Assembly: GCF_007570825.1 (NCBI RefSeq)
Contig: NZ_SUNB01000007.1
Location: 62,001-126,000 of the forward strand
From: Pleionea sediminis
Lineage (GTDB): Bacteria; Pseudomonadota; Gammaproteobacteria; Enterobacterales; Kangiellaceae
Direction of reading: 5' to 3'
Length of the DNA: 64,000 nucleotides
The notes below the pieces were generated by a model. The model was not told the origin of the DNA and did no database searches. It was given only the letters and a program-made list of their open reading frames with translations. Position numbers and translations under genes: made by a program. Below, piece by piece: positions 53,669-62,881 of the stretch; position 1 is the first letter of the stretch, and the number at the start of each line of letters is the position of its first letter.

Positions 53669-55075
53669 GTGTCGAAAGTGTCACACGTTCATTCGCAAAA
53701 CCTGCTTAACCTGCAACAAACGTCACGTGAAAAGAGCGTCGGAGAGCTGTCTAATACTGACGACTCTAAGTTAAATGCTCCCAAATTTAAGGATATTGTC
53801 CAATCTATCGAAAGTGGCAATGCCTCTGCCGAGAGCGAAGGTTCATCGCAGTCACTGGAAAAACCAAAGTTTTATTTGACTGATAATTCCGGTGAGAGCG
53901 GCAACATATTGCCTGAAAATCTTAAGTCAAACCTTATTAATCTTGGAATTGATCCTTCATTACTAGAAGGGCTGGACTCATTAAGTGAAGAGCAGTTATC
54001 AAAGCTACAAAATATATTGGATCAGTTAGATTCGATATTGTCCAACGGCAGTGGTGCGAACGAGCTCAACCTGCAAAGTAACACAGAAGTAGAAAAAGAA
54101 GTCGAGGCTTTGCTAGAGCAGTTGGGCGCTATCTTACCCAATAGCCGTACCGAGGGTTTGAAGCTTTCAATAGATGAAATACTCAAGACAAAGGGAACTT
54201 CAGCTGTGCCCGATGAAGTATTTGCTGAGCAAAATCGAATATCGTTTAAAAACGATGGTGCACTTAAAAATCCATTTGCTACTTTTCTTGGTGATTTGAA
54301 GTCGGCTGATTTTGATTTGAAAGGGGCAAACTCTTTTAATGCATCACCTTTTAAAATGGATATTCAAAAGTGGGAAACATTGACCGGCGATAAGTTTTCA
54401 ATCTCCGGACAGGAACCTACAGCGAAAGCAATTAGCGAAGACTTGAAGAACATTATTGGGAATAAACTATCCTCGTTAAATACTGAGAATGCTATTTCAA
54501 ATCGATTGAGTGAATCGTTTATTTCGGCGAACCAATCTTCCAGCAGTAACGATTTGTTGCATAATGCAATGGCAAAAACGGCTTCAACGGGCTCTGTTTT
54601 TTCATTGGAAGGCAATGCTGACTCGCAAGGGAAAGCTAAAGATGCTGTCTTGAATACGCCACTCGCACTGCATACAAAAAACTGGCAGAGCGATTTTAGT
54701 CAAAAAATTAACTGGATGATGCAGGGGAAACTTGATCGTGCGGAAATTCATATTGATCCCAAAGAGCTAGGCCCACTCATTATTCGAGTTTCACAAAGTA
54801 ACGGTGAAGTACAAGTTAATGTTCAGTCGAATCACAGCCAAACCCGAGAGTTGTTTGAGATGAATCAAGAAAGACTGAAAGATATGCTGGAGCAACAGGG
54901 CATTCAGTTATCGCAATTTGATGTGCAAAGTGAAAATCATCAGGAGAAGGAGACATCAGATTCTGAATTGGCGAACAATGATTCTATCGAAACAGGCGAT
55001 TTAGAATCCACGATAGAAACTGAGCCAACCTTGGTTACAAACTGGCAAAGTGGGCGCCTTGATTTTTTTGTTTAA
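53669..55075 (+). CDS. fliK: Hook-length control protein FliK
   Basis: FliK measures hook length and triggers the export switch through FlhB. The 468-aa protein is low-complexity in most of its length with a conserved C-terminal domain: INWMMQGKLDRAEIHIDPKELGPLIIRV, VQVNVQSNHSQTRELFE, LKDMLEQQGIQLSQFDV. The frame opens at ATG 53657, but the promoter and GGAG at 53659 support GTG 53669. It is followed by a 14-bp stem terminator. Confidence 0.93.
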   Translation: MSKVSHVHSQNLLNLQQTSREKSVGELSNTDDSKLNAPKFKDIVQSIESGNASAESEGSSQSLEKPKFYLTDNSGESGNILPENLKSNLINLGIDPSLLEGLDSLSEEQLSKLQNILDQLDSILSNGSGANELNLQSNTEVEKEVEALLEQLGAILPNSRTEGLKLSIDEILKTKGTSAVPDEVFAEQNRISFKNDGALKNPFATFLGDLKSADFDLKGANSFNASPFKMDIQKWETLTGDKFSISGQEPTAKAISEDLKNIIGNKLSSLNTENAISNRLSESFISANQSSSSNDLLHNAMAKTASTGSVFSLEGNADSQGKAKDAVLNTPLALHTKNWQSDFSQKINWMMQGKLDRAEIHIDPKELGPLIIRVSQSNGEVQVNVQSNHSQTRELFEMNQERLKDMLEQQGIQLSQFDVQSENHQEKETSDSELANNDSIETGDLESTIETEPTLVTNWQSGRLDFFV

Positions 55076-55094
55076 GAATTTTCCTTCGTTTCTC

Positions 55095-55138
55095 GAATAC
55101 TCAATAGCTAACAATTGCTATTGAGTATTCCCTTTTAT
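55095..55138 (+). terminator. Terminator after fliK
   Basis: GAATACTCAATAGC and GCTATTGAGTATTC form a perfect 14-bp stem with an 8-nt loop, followed by CCTTTTAT. The stem is long and the U tract modest. The next ~245 bp up to the fliL promoter contain nothing else I can support. Confidence 0.75.
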
Positions 55139-55383
55139 AAGTTCAGACAGCTCTTTTTCTTTTTATCCCTATACCTGTTTACTTAAGTAATGCGGCATAA
55201 CTCTTTTCTTTCATTATTCGTTTTCCTTCTATACTGAACTGGACGATGTCAATTCCATTAATTGAGTGACGAAAAATTGTCGCGTTCTGATTTAGCTTGC
55301 TAACTGATTGAATTGAGGCGTCAATAATACAGCAATGTATTGTAACTCGTTGAAAAATATCTACTAATTTTAATGTGGCCTCG

Positions 55384-55398
55384 TGGCACTATAATTGC
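55384..55398 (+). promoter_or_regulatory. Sigma-54 promoter for fliL operon
   Basis: TGGCACTATAATTGC is a perfect match to TGGCAC-N5-TTGC and is the best sigma-54 site in the window. It lies 69 bp before fliL and should drive fliLMNOPQR-flhBA-flhF. Confidence 0.9.
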
Positions 55399-55466
55399 TT
55401 TATCAATATCAGTATTGATTTAGCAAAAGCGTTGAGCGCCATGAAGTCAATAAAAGGGGAGTTTGC

Positions 55467-55970
55467 ATGGCCGAAGATGAAGAACTAGCGCTAGATGGCG
55501 AAGAAGGGAAAGGTGGTAACAAATGGTTGATTATCATCATTGTTGGAGTTGCTGCATTGGGGTTGGGCGTAGGTGCTGCCTGGTTTTTTTTATCGGGTGA
55601 TGACTCAGGTGAAGCTACCACCGTGGATGCCGAAGCTGAACCGAAAAAAGAACCCGCTATTTACGTTGGCGTTCCGGGGGCAATTATTTCACCGATTAAG
55701 GGTGATAAACGGGACCGCATGGTACAAATCAAAATCAGTTTCTTGGTTCGAGGAATAGAAGCTGAAGACAAGGTGAAAAAACACATGCCAAGATTAACTA
55801 ATGATTTGTTAACTCTGGTAAGTCAGGCGAATGCGGATGTCATTATTAAGCCTGATGGACGACAAACCTTGCAAGACAATGCGCTGCTTAAAGTTCAGGA
55901 AACAATGACTGAAGTCGAAGGGCAGCCGTTCGTAGAAAAAGTTTTATTCGTTAGTTTTGTGATGCAATAG
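55467..55970 (+). CDS. fliL: Flagellar basal-body protein FliL
   Basis: FliL is an inner-membrane protein that surrounds or supports the stator. The 167-aa protein has a short cytoplasmic acidic N-terminus, one membrane helix (~21-42, WLIIIIVGVAALGLGVGAAWFF), and a periplasmic domain with SFLVRG and a C-terminus VEKVLFVSFVMQ. AAGGGGAG precedes the ATG. It starts the second large fli operon. Confidence 0.94.
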   Translation: MAEDEELALDGEEGKGGNKWLIIIIVGVAALGLGVGAAWFFLSGDDSGEATTVDAEAEPKKEPAIYVGVPGAIISPIKGDKRDRMVQIKISFLVRGIEAEDKVKKHMPRLTNDLLTLVSQANADVIIKPDGRQTLQDNALLKVQETMTEVEGQPFVEKVLFVSFVMQ

Positions 55971-55973
55971 ATT

Positions 55974-56984
55974 ATGGTTACCGATTTACTCAGTCAAGAC
56001 GAAATAGATGCGTTACTTCACGGTGTTGATGATGGTGATATCGATGTAGACGATTCCGACTCGACGCCCGGAGAAGCGATACCCTACGACTTTACGTCGC
56101 AAGATAGAATTGTTCGTGGTCGGATGCCCACGCTGGAGATGATTAACGAACGATTTGCTCGTCATATGCGTATTAGCCTGTTTAACCTAATGAGACGAAG
56201 TGCTGACATTTCGATTAACGGAATACAGATGATTAAGTTTGGTGAATACGTGCATAGTCTGTTTGTACCCACCAGTTTGAATATGGTGAGAATAAGACCT
56301 TTACGAGGCACGTGTTTGTTTACCCTGGAAGCCAAGCTTGTGTTTATTCTGGTGGATAATTTTTTCGGAGGTGATGGTCGCTTTCATGCCAAGATCGAAG
56401 GTCGAGAGTTTACACCAACCGAACGTCGAATTATTCAGATTTTATTGGAACAATCGTTTATCGATTTAAAAGAAGCTTGGTCGCCTGTAATGAAAGTGGA
56501 CTTTGAATATATGGATTCTGAAGTAAACCCTGCATTGGCAACCATTGTGAGTCCATCAGAAGTCGTTGTGGTTTGCAGCTTTCATATTGAGCTTGACGGT
56601 GGTGGTGGAAACTTCCATGTCACCATGCCGTACTCAATGATTGAGCCGATTAGAGAAAAGCTCGATGCCGGTGTGCAGAGTGATAGAGATGATGTTGATA
56701 CTCGCTGGACTCAAGCATTAAGAGATGAAGTGATGAGTGCCGAAGTCGACTTACAATCAACATTGCTAGAAACACGAGTTTCATTACGTGATGTCATGAA
56801 TTTTAAAGCAGGAGATATTATTCCAGTCGAATTACCCGAAAAAGTGGTTGTTAATGTGGGTGGCTTGCCATCTTTTCGTGCCAAGTATGGTCAATCAAGA
56901 GAAAAAGTGGCATTGAAAATACTAGAGTATATTCCTCGAGATCACATTACCCGAAACTTGATTGAGGAGTCTGAAGATGAGTAA
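55974..56984 (+). CDS. fliM: Motor switch protein FliM
   Basis: FliM is the C-ring protein that binds CheY-P. The 336-aa protein carries the N-terminal CheY-binding motif LSQDEIDALLHG (residues ~4-15), the CheC-like middle domain, and a C-terminal SpoA domain with LPEKVVVNVGGLPSFRAKYG. It lies 3 bp after fliL and overlaps fliN by 8 bp. Confidence 0.96.
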   Translation: MVTDLLSQDEIDALLHGVDDGDIDVDDSDSTPGEAIPYDFTSQDRIVRGRMPTLEMINERFARHMRISLFNLMRRSADISINGIQMIKFGEYVHSLFVPTSLNMVRIRPLRGTCLFTLEAKLVFILVDNFFGGDGRFHAKIEGREFTPTERRIIQILLEQSFIDLKEAWSPVMKVDFEYMDSEVNPALATIVSPSEVVVVCSFHIELDGGGGNFHVTMPYSMIEPIREKLDAGVQSDRDDVDTRWTQALRDEVMSAEVDLQSTLLETRVSLRDVMNFKAGDIIPVELPEKVVVNVGGLPSFRAKYGQSREKVALKILEYIPRDHITRNLIEESEDE

Positions 56985-57387
56985 TGAAAACGATAATGAT
57001 CAAAATGGTGATGTGAATCAAGACGAGATGGCCGATGAATGGGCAGCGGCAATGTCGGAGCAAGATGAAACTGAATCTGCGCCACTTGAAGATTTAAACG
57101 ACGAGGGCACAGGCGAAAAGTTGGGGGATGAGAACCTCGATGTCATTCTTGAAATTCCCGTGTCGTTATCGATGGAAGTTGGACGAACTAATATTGCCAT
57201 ACGCAACTTATTGCAACTGAATCAAGGTTCAGTGGTTGAGTTGGATCGACTCGCTGGCGAGCCGTTGGATGTGTTGGTTAATGGTACTTTAATTGCGCAC
57301 GGTGAAGTGGTGGTGGTTAATGAAAAATATGGGATACGCCTTACTGATGTCATGAGTCCCAGCGAACGAATTAAAAAGCTCAAATAA
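56977..57387 (+). CDS. fliN: Motor switch protein FliN
   Basis: FliN forms the base of the C ring and helps dock FliH. The 136-aa protein has an acidic N-terminal tail and a SpoA domain with LDVILEIPVSLSMEVGRT, LLQLNQGSVVELDRLAGEPLDVLVNG and VVNEKYGIRLTDV. ATG 56977 with GAGGAG upstream is chosen over an upstream in-frame start. Its stop overlaps the fliO start. Confidence 0.96.
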   Translation: MSNENDNDQNGDVNQDEMADEWAAAMSEQDETESAPLEDLNDEGTGEKLGDENLDVILEIPVSLSMEVGRTNIAIRNLLQLNQGSVVELDRLAGEPLDVLVNGTLIAHGEVVVVNEKYGIRLTDVMSPSERIKKLK

Positions 57388-57821
57388 TGCGATTTTTATT
57401 ATCAACTACCTTTCTTTTTTTTTCTTCAGCGGTTGTTGCCATAGAAGAGGTTACTAAACAAAAAACGACGCAAGTTCCTTCATTAGCCAGTTCCGTCGTT
57501 TCTGTCTTTATCGCTCTTGTTTTTATTATCATAATTATTATTGCTTGTGCCTGGGTTTTGCGACGGATGGGCGGTGCTGGTTTTCAAAAGTCTGCTGATA
57601 TTAAAGTTTGTGCCAGTCACATGTTGGGCGCAAAAGAACGACTGGTGATTATTAAAGTGGATGGGAAACATATTCTTCTGGGTGTTACTCCCAGTAGCAT
57701 TAATAAAATTGAAGAGCTCTCTGAAAACTGCATAGAAGAAACCTCTTCGGATCCTATCAGTTTTCAAAGCGCTTTTAGCTCACAAGTCAAAAAAATGCTT
57801 GGAAAGCGTGATGAAAATTAA
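57387..57821 (+). CDS. fliO: Flagellar export protein FliO
   Basis: FliO assists assembly of the FliP export gate. The 144-aa protein has a likely N-terminal signal or first helix (1-18), a membrane helix (~32-56, [20 protein letters not shown]), and a cytoplasmic part with [36 protein letters not shown] (key residues G.KERL..I.V...H.LLGVT). It overlaps fliN by 1 bp and fliP by 11 bp. Confidence 0.9.
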   Translation: MRFLLSTTFLFFSSAVVAIEEVTKQKTTQVPSLASSVVSVFIALVFIIIIIIACAWVLRRMGGAGFQKSADIKVCASHMLGAKERLVIIKVDGKHILLGVTPSSINKIEELSENCIEETSSDPISFQSAFSSQVKKMLGKRDEN

Positions 57822-58560
57822 ACTGATACTTTTCGTCCTTTTTACCTTTTTTTTCATTGAGCCTGCCTCGGCACAACCCACGGGTATGCTACCGGCAGTT
57901 AAGGTGATTACCGCACCAGACGGTTCTCAAGAATATTCAGTAACGTTACAAATTTTAATTTTAATGACATTGCTGACCTTTTTGCCAGCGATTGTCATCA
58001 TGATGACCAGCTTTATAAGAATATCCGTTGTGTTCGCCATTCTCAGACAAGCATTGGGTTTGCAACAAACACCTTCGAATCAAATTTTGGTTGGTCTTAC
58101 TTTATTTTTGAGTTTATTTATTATGGCGCCCGTTTTAGAGCGGGTGTACGACGAGGCCGTGCAACCCTACATGAACGAAGAGCTTTCCTCAACTCAAGCA
58201 ATTGAAATGGCGAAAGGACCGTTTCGCAATTTTATGTTGGCACAAGTGCGTGAAAACGATTTATTAATGTTTGCTGATATGGCGGAAGTGAGTTTTGAGA
58301 ATAACGATTATTCGGCAGCTCCTTTTACCGTTTTAGTTCCTGCGTTTATTACCAGCGAATTAAAAACAGCCTTTCAAATAGGTTTCCTTGTATTTATCCC
58401 ATTTCTTGTCATTGACCTTGTTATTGCAAGTATCTTAATGGCAATGGGGATGATGATGTTATCACCCATGATCGTATCTTTACCGTTCAAAATAATGCTG
58501 TTCGTATTAATTGATGGCTGGGCATTGATTGTTGGTACGCTCGCAAATAGTTTTGGTTAG
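57811..58560 (+). CDS. fliP: Flagellar export gate protein FliP
   Basis: FliP is a core export gate subunit. The 249-aa precursor has a cleavable signal ([21 protein letters not shown]), then [48 protein letters not shown], and later helices with [22 protein letters not shown]. The ATG at 57811 fixes the signal peptide; an upstream TTG is in frame but unlikely. Confidence 0.96.
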   Translation: MKIKLILFVLFTFFFIEPASAQPTGMLPAVKVITAPDGSQEYSVTLQILILMTLLTFLPAIVIMMTSFIRISVVFAILRQALGLQQTPSNQILVGLTLFLSLFIMAPVLERVYDEAVQPYMNEELSSTQAIEMAKGPFRNFMLAQVRENDLLMFADMAEVSFENNDYSAAPFTVLVPAFITSELKTAFQIGFLVFIPFLVIDLVIASILMAMGMMMLSPMIVSLPFKIMLFVLIDGWALIVGTLANSFG

Positions 58561-58569
58561 GAGAGCACT

Positions 58570-58839
58570 ATGACGCCTGAAGTGGTGGTTGATGTTTTTT
58601 CTCAAGCATTTGCGTTGGTTATATTATTGACCGGATCGGTTGTACTGCCGGGCCTCGTTATCGGATTAATTATTGCCATTTTTCAGGCCGCTACCAGTAT
58701 TAATGAACAAACCTTAACTTTTCTACCCAGATTGCTTGTCACTCTACTTGCGATGTCCTTCCTAGGACATTGGTTTGTTGGTAATTTAGTTGAGTTTGCG
58801 CTCAATCTTTACCTGAGTATTCCAGAGTTAATCGGCTAG
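58570..58839 (+). CDS. fliQ: Flagellar export gate protein FliQ
   Basis: FliQ is a small two-helix gate subunit. The 89-aa protein has both membrane helices (~15-40 and ~50-75), with the family motif GLIIAIFQAATSINEQTLTF between them. It is 9 bp after fliP, with AGGAGAG upstream. Confidence 0.96.
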   Translation: MTPEVVVDVFSQAFALVILLTGSVVLPGLVIGLIIAIFQAATSINEQTLTFLPRLLVTLLAMSFLGHWFVGNLVEFALNLYLSIPELIG

Positions 58840-58845
58840 TTTACG

Positions 58846-59634
58846 ATGGTTGTTGAATTTTCTGCCATTAACGACTGGCTCGTTCAATACATTCTTCCTT
58901 TTTGTCGCTTATCGGGAATGCTCATTTCAATGGCCGTTATCAGTTCTCGAACGGTTACTCCAAGAGTCAAAATTTTGTTAGCGTTGGCGATAAGTATCGC
59001 GGCCACACCAATGATAACCATTGATGTGAAATTAGAGCTTTTCAGTATCTCAATGGTTATTCAAATTTTACTTCAAACACTGATAGGAATCGGTGTTGGA
59101 TTTATTACGCGACTGGTCTTTGAGACCTTTGTTATCGCCGGCCAAGTTATTGCGATGCAAACTGGCTTGGGGTTTGCATCTCTTATTGATCAGAACACGG
59201 GCGTCAGTGTTCCGGCACTGGGTCAAATGTTTGTCATGATGGCGACATTGATCTTTTTATCGATTGATGGGCATCTTCGATTAATTGAATTGGTTGTGTT
59301 GAGCTTTGCGACATTACCCATTCAGGATTCAGGTTTGTTTTTTGTGCAACTCGATCAAATGATTTATTGGGCTGAAATGATTTTTTTAACCGCATTTATG
59401 ATGGTCTTATCGGCCATTGTTGCTTTACTGGTTATGAATTTATGTCTTGGTGTGGTGACTCGCTCTGCACCTCAACTGAATATTTTTGCGGTGGGTTTTC
59501 CCATTATGACCGTTGTCGGTTTGTCCATTATTTGGTTGCTGTTAAGAAGTTTCTTACCTCATTTTATGAATCAAATGGCACGAGGTAATGAAATGGTGTG
59601 TCAATTGCTGCTGATGGAGTGTGCCGGTGGCTGA
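58846..59634 (+). CDS. fliR: Flagellar export gate protein FliR
   Basis: FliR completes the FliPQR gate. The 262-aa protein has multiple membrane helices, with R.SGML near the N-terminus, GVGFITRLVFETFVIAGQVIAMQTGLGFASL in the middle and APQLNIFAVGFPI near the end. It starts 6 bp after fliQ; its end overlaps flhB by 14 bp. Confidence 0.95.
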   Translation: MVVEFSAINDWLVQYILPFCRLSGMLISMAVISSRTVTPRVKILLALAISIAATPMITIDVKLELFSISMVIQILLQTLIGIGVGFITRLVFETFVIAGQVIAMQTGLGFASLIDQNTGVSVPALGQMFVMMATLIFLSIDGHLRLIELVVLSFATLPIQDSGLFFVQLDQMIYWAEMIFLTAFMMVLSAIVALLVMNLCLGVVTRSAPQLNIFAVGFPIMTVVGLSIIWLLLRSFLPHFMNQMARGNEMVCQLLLMECAGG

Positions 59635-60754
59635 ACAAGATAGTGGTGAACGTTCCGAAGAGGCCACACCCAGGAAAAAGGAAAAAGCAAAATCGAAAGG
59701 GCAAGTTCCCCGATCGAAAGAGCTAACGACTGCACTGGCATTAATCATGAGTCCGTTAATACTCATGTTGTCGTCATCGGATATCGCCAAAGGTTTCTTA
59801 AAAATGGGAGACATTACATTGTCGGTTAACCGTCAAAGTTTATTCGATGAACGCTACATGCTTGATGCTTTAGCAGCGAGTGTCGGTTCTGTATTTTCGA
59901 CATTACTCCTATTTTTTGCGGCAATTTTTGTGGTATCTCTTTTTGCTCCTTTGGCACTCGGAGGATTAACGTTTAGTGTTGAATCATTAGCGCCTAAAGG
60001 AAATCGTTTATCACCACTTGCTGGTTTTAAACGAATGTTTGGAACGAATGCGGCGATGGAGTTATTGAAAGCCATCGGTAAGTTTTTGTTAGTGGCTTTT
60101 TTTGGCTGGGTGGTAATCAGTGCCTATTTTTCCGATTATATGCAACTGGGTCGGTCGACACCTCAAGCTGATGTTATTGCTGCCATTGAATTTATGTTGG
60201 TTGGACTATTACTCGTCTCTTCATCATTAATTGTTATTGCTTTAATTGATATTCCCTTTCAAATTTGGAATCACGCTAAGCAATTAAAAATGACCAAACA
60301 AGAACTGCGTGATGAATACAAAGAAACGGAGGGTAAACCAGAAGTTAAAAGTCGCATTCGCCAAGTTCAAAGAGAATTAACGCATCGTCGAATGATGGAG
60401 TCAGTGCCCGACGCTGACGTGGTGGTTACCAATCCAGAACATTACTCAGTCGCTCTTAAATACGAGCAGACCACATCAGGCGCTCCTGTTGTTGTCGCCA
60501 AAGGGTTGGATGAAGTGGCATTGAATATTAGAAAGGTTGCTAACGCTCATCATGTACCTATTTTGCAAGCGCCCCCGGTAGCTCGTGCGTTATATCACAC
60601 GACTAAACTGGATCAAGAAATTCCAGAGGAGCTGTATTTAGCGGTGGCGCAAATTCTGGCTTACGTTTTACAAATGAATGAATATAAGAGAGGACGTGCA
60701 ACCAAACCTAAGCCCATTAAAAACTATCCAATTCCCGACTCAATGAAGTATTAG
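59621..60754 (+). CDS. flhB: Flagellar export switch protein FlhB
   Basis: FlhB changes export specificity after self-cleavage. The 377-aa protein begins with the export-family N-terminus (SGERSEEATPRKKEKAKSKGQ), four membrane helices (~35-215) and a cytoplasmic domain. The cleavage loop reads N271-P272-E273-H274 rather than NPTH; the cleavage pair N-P is kept. Start is GTG 59621 or the GTG two codons later. Confidence 0.95.
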   Translation: MPVAEQDSGERSEEATPRKKEKAKSKGQVPRSKELTTALALIMSPLILMLSSSDIAKGFLKMGDITLSVNRQSLFDERYMLDALAASVGSVFSTLLLFFAAIFVVSLFAPLALGGLTFSVESLAPKGNRLSPLAGFKRMFGTNAAMELLKAIGKFLLVAFFGWVVISAYFSDYMQLGRSTPQADVIAAIEFMLVGLLLVSSSLIVIALIDIPFQIWNHAKQLKMTKQELRDEYKETEGKPEVKSRIRQVQRELTHRRMMESVPDADVVVTNPEHYSVALKYEQTTSGAPVVVAKGLDEVALNIRKVANAHHVPILQAPPVARALYHTTKLDQEIPEELYLAVAQILAYVLQMNEYKRGRATKPKPIKNYPIPDSMKY

Positions 60755-60764
60755 GAGAGTGAGC

Positions 60765-62855
60765 GTGGTAGAGATTACTCAAAATCGAATGCGAGCATTA
60801 TCACCCAAAGGAGCGGGTGTTCCCATTTTGGTGTTAATGATTTTGGCAATGATGACCTTGCCGTTACCACCGATAATGTTGGATATGCTTTTTACGTTTA
60901 ACATTTCACTAGCATTGATTGTTTTGTTAGCGACCGTTTATACCTTGCGTCCGCTGGAGTTTGCAGCTTTTCCTACCGTTCTTCTGGTGACCACATTATT
61001 ACGATTGGCGTTAAACGTTGCTTCAACTCGAGTCGTTTTATTGGACGGGCATACTGGACCTGGCGCTGCTGGGAGCGTGATTGAATCTTTTGGTGCCGTT
61101 GTGGTGGGTGGAAATTACGCGGTTGGACTGGTGGTGTTTGCGATATTGGTGATTATAAATTTTGTTGTGGTGACTAAAGGTGCCGGACGGATTTCAGAAG
61201 TCAGTGCACGATTTACTTTAGATGCAATGCCAGGCAAACAAATGGCAATTGATGCCGATTTAAATGCCGGCTTATTGACTCAGGAAGAAGCTAAAGTTCG
61301 CCGTGAAGATGTAGCAAAAGAAGCTGATTTTTATGGCGCAATGGATGGTGCTTCGAAGTTTGTGCGCGGCGATGCGGTTGCCGGTTTGCTCATTTTATTT
61401 ATTAATATTTTAGGTGGTGTTGCCATTGGCATGAGTCAACACGGACTCGAGTTTGGTACCGCGATGCAGTTTTATGCGTTGCTGACCATTGGTGATGGAT
61501 TAGTGGCTCAAATTCCTTCGTTACTATTATCGACTTCTGCAGCAATCATGGTAACTCGACAAAACACTTCTAACGATATGAGTACGCAGGTTGTTGGCGA
61601 ATTATTTACCAAATCTAAAGCGTTATGGATAACTGCGTCAATCTTGGGTGTTATGGGATTAATTCCTGGAATGCCTCACCTGGCATTTTTATCCTTGGCA
61701 ATCTTAGCCGCGGGTTTGGCATTTTCGATTGATAAAAAACGCAAAAAAGTAGCGGAAGAGAAAAAGGAACAACAGCGTGTTGAAAAAGAGGTCGCAACTC
61801 AAGAGCCCGAGTTTAAAGAGTTGAGTTGGGATGATGTACCACCCGTCGATCCGATTGGTTTAGAAGTGGGTTATCGTTTGATTCCGTTAGTTGATCAATC
61901 TCAAGATGGAAAGTTAATGGGGCGAGTGAAGGGCGTTCGTAAGAAGCTTTCACAAGAACTGGGTTTTCTTGTTCCATCGGTGCACATTCGCGATAACCTT
62001 GAACTTTCGCCAAATGCTTACCGAATTACCTTGATGGGTGTCGCTGTTGGCGAAGCAGAAATTCATCCTGATCGAGAAATGGCTATTAATCCCGGTCAGG
62101 TATTCGGTGAAATACAAGGTATTGATACCAAAGATCCGGCTTTTGGATTGGATGCAGTATGGATAGATGTGGCGCAAAAAGAACAGGCGCAGTCTATGGG
62201 ATATACGGTGGTAGATGCCAGTACCGTAGTGGCAACTCATTTAAGTCAGCTCATTCAAACTCATGCCAGTGAATTGTTAGGTCATGAAGAAGTGGAACAT
62301 CTGTTGCAAAAACTTTCTAAGTCAGCTCCCAAGTTAGTCGAAAATTTAGTGCCCGATTCGTTACCGTTAGGTGTTGTCGTTAAAGTCTTGCAAAATCTGT
62401 TACTCGAGCAAGTTCCCATTCGTGATATGCGAACGATCGCCGAAACTTTGGCGGAGTACAGTGTGAGGAGTCAAGATCCCGCCATGTTAACGGCTGCCGT
62501 CAGAATTTCTTTAAATCGCTTAATTATCCAGAATATCAATGGGTTAGAAACTGAGCTGCCGGTAATTACTTTAGATCCAAACTTGGAACAGATATTGCTG
62601 CAGTCTCTACAGGCGAGTGGAGATGAAGGCGTTAACATTGAGCCGGGTCTTGCGGAAAAATTGCAGTCTTCGTTAAAAGAAGCTGCAGATAATCAGGAAG
62701 CCGCAGGCAAACCGACGATATTGTTAACCTCACCAGGTTTACGCAGTAGTTTGGCTCACTTTGCTCGTTTTGGAATACCCGGATTGCATGTATTGAGTTA
62801 CCAGGAAATTCCGGATAACAAACAGGTTCGTGTCGTTGCTACCGTGGGGCAATAA
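60765..62855 (+). CDS. flhA: Flagellar export gate protein FlhA
   Basis: FlhA forms the cytoplasmic export ring and uses the proton gradient. The 696-aa protein has about eight membrane helices (residues ~15-325), with the FHIPEP-family stretch RISEVSARFTLDAMPGKQMAIDADLNAG (key residues RFTLDAMPGKQMAID.DLN.G), and a cytoplasmic domain ending LRSSLAHFARFGIPGLHVLSYQEIP. The GTG at 60765 is 7 bp from GGAG; the in-frame GTG at 60759 is too close to it. Confidence 0.96.
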   Translation: MVEITQNRMRALSPKGAGVPILVLMILAMMTLPLPPIMLDMLFTFNISLALIVLLATVYTLRPLEFAAFPTVLLVTTLLRLALNVASTRVVLLDGHTGPGAAGSVIESFGAVVVGGNYAVGLVVFAILVIINFVVVTKGAGRISEVSARFTLDAMPGKQMAIDADLNAGLLTQEEAKVRREDVAKEADFYGAMDGASKFVRGDAVAGLLILFINILGGVAIGMSQHGLEFGTAMQFYALLTIGDGLVAQIPSLLLSTSAAIMVTRQNTSNDMSTQVVGELFTKSKALWITASILGVMGLIPGMPHLAFLSLAILAAGLAFSIDKKRKKVAEEKKEQQRVEKEVATQEPEFKELSWDDVPPVDPIGLEVGYRLIPLVDQSQDGKLMGRVKGVRKKLSQELGFLVPSVHIRDNLELSPNAYRITLMGVAVGEAEIHPDREMAINPGQVFGEIQGIDTKDPAFGLDAVWIDVAQKEQAQSMGYTVVDASTVVATHLSQLIQTHASELLGHEEVEHLLQKLSKSAPKLVENLVPDSLPLGVVVKVLQNLLLEQVPIRDMRTIAETLAEYSVRSQDPAMLTAAVRISLNRLIIQNINGLETELPVITLDPNLEQILLQSLQASGDEGVNIEPGLAEKLQSSLKEAADNQEAAGKPTILLTSPGLRSSLAHFARFGIPGLHVLSYQEIPDNKQVRVVATVGQ

Positions 62856-62881
62856 CGCAGCGAAATTGAATGAGCAAGACG

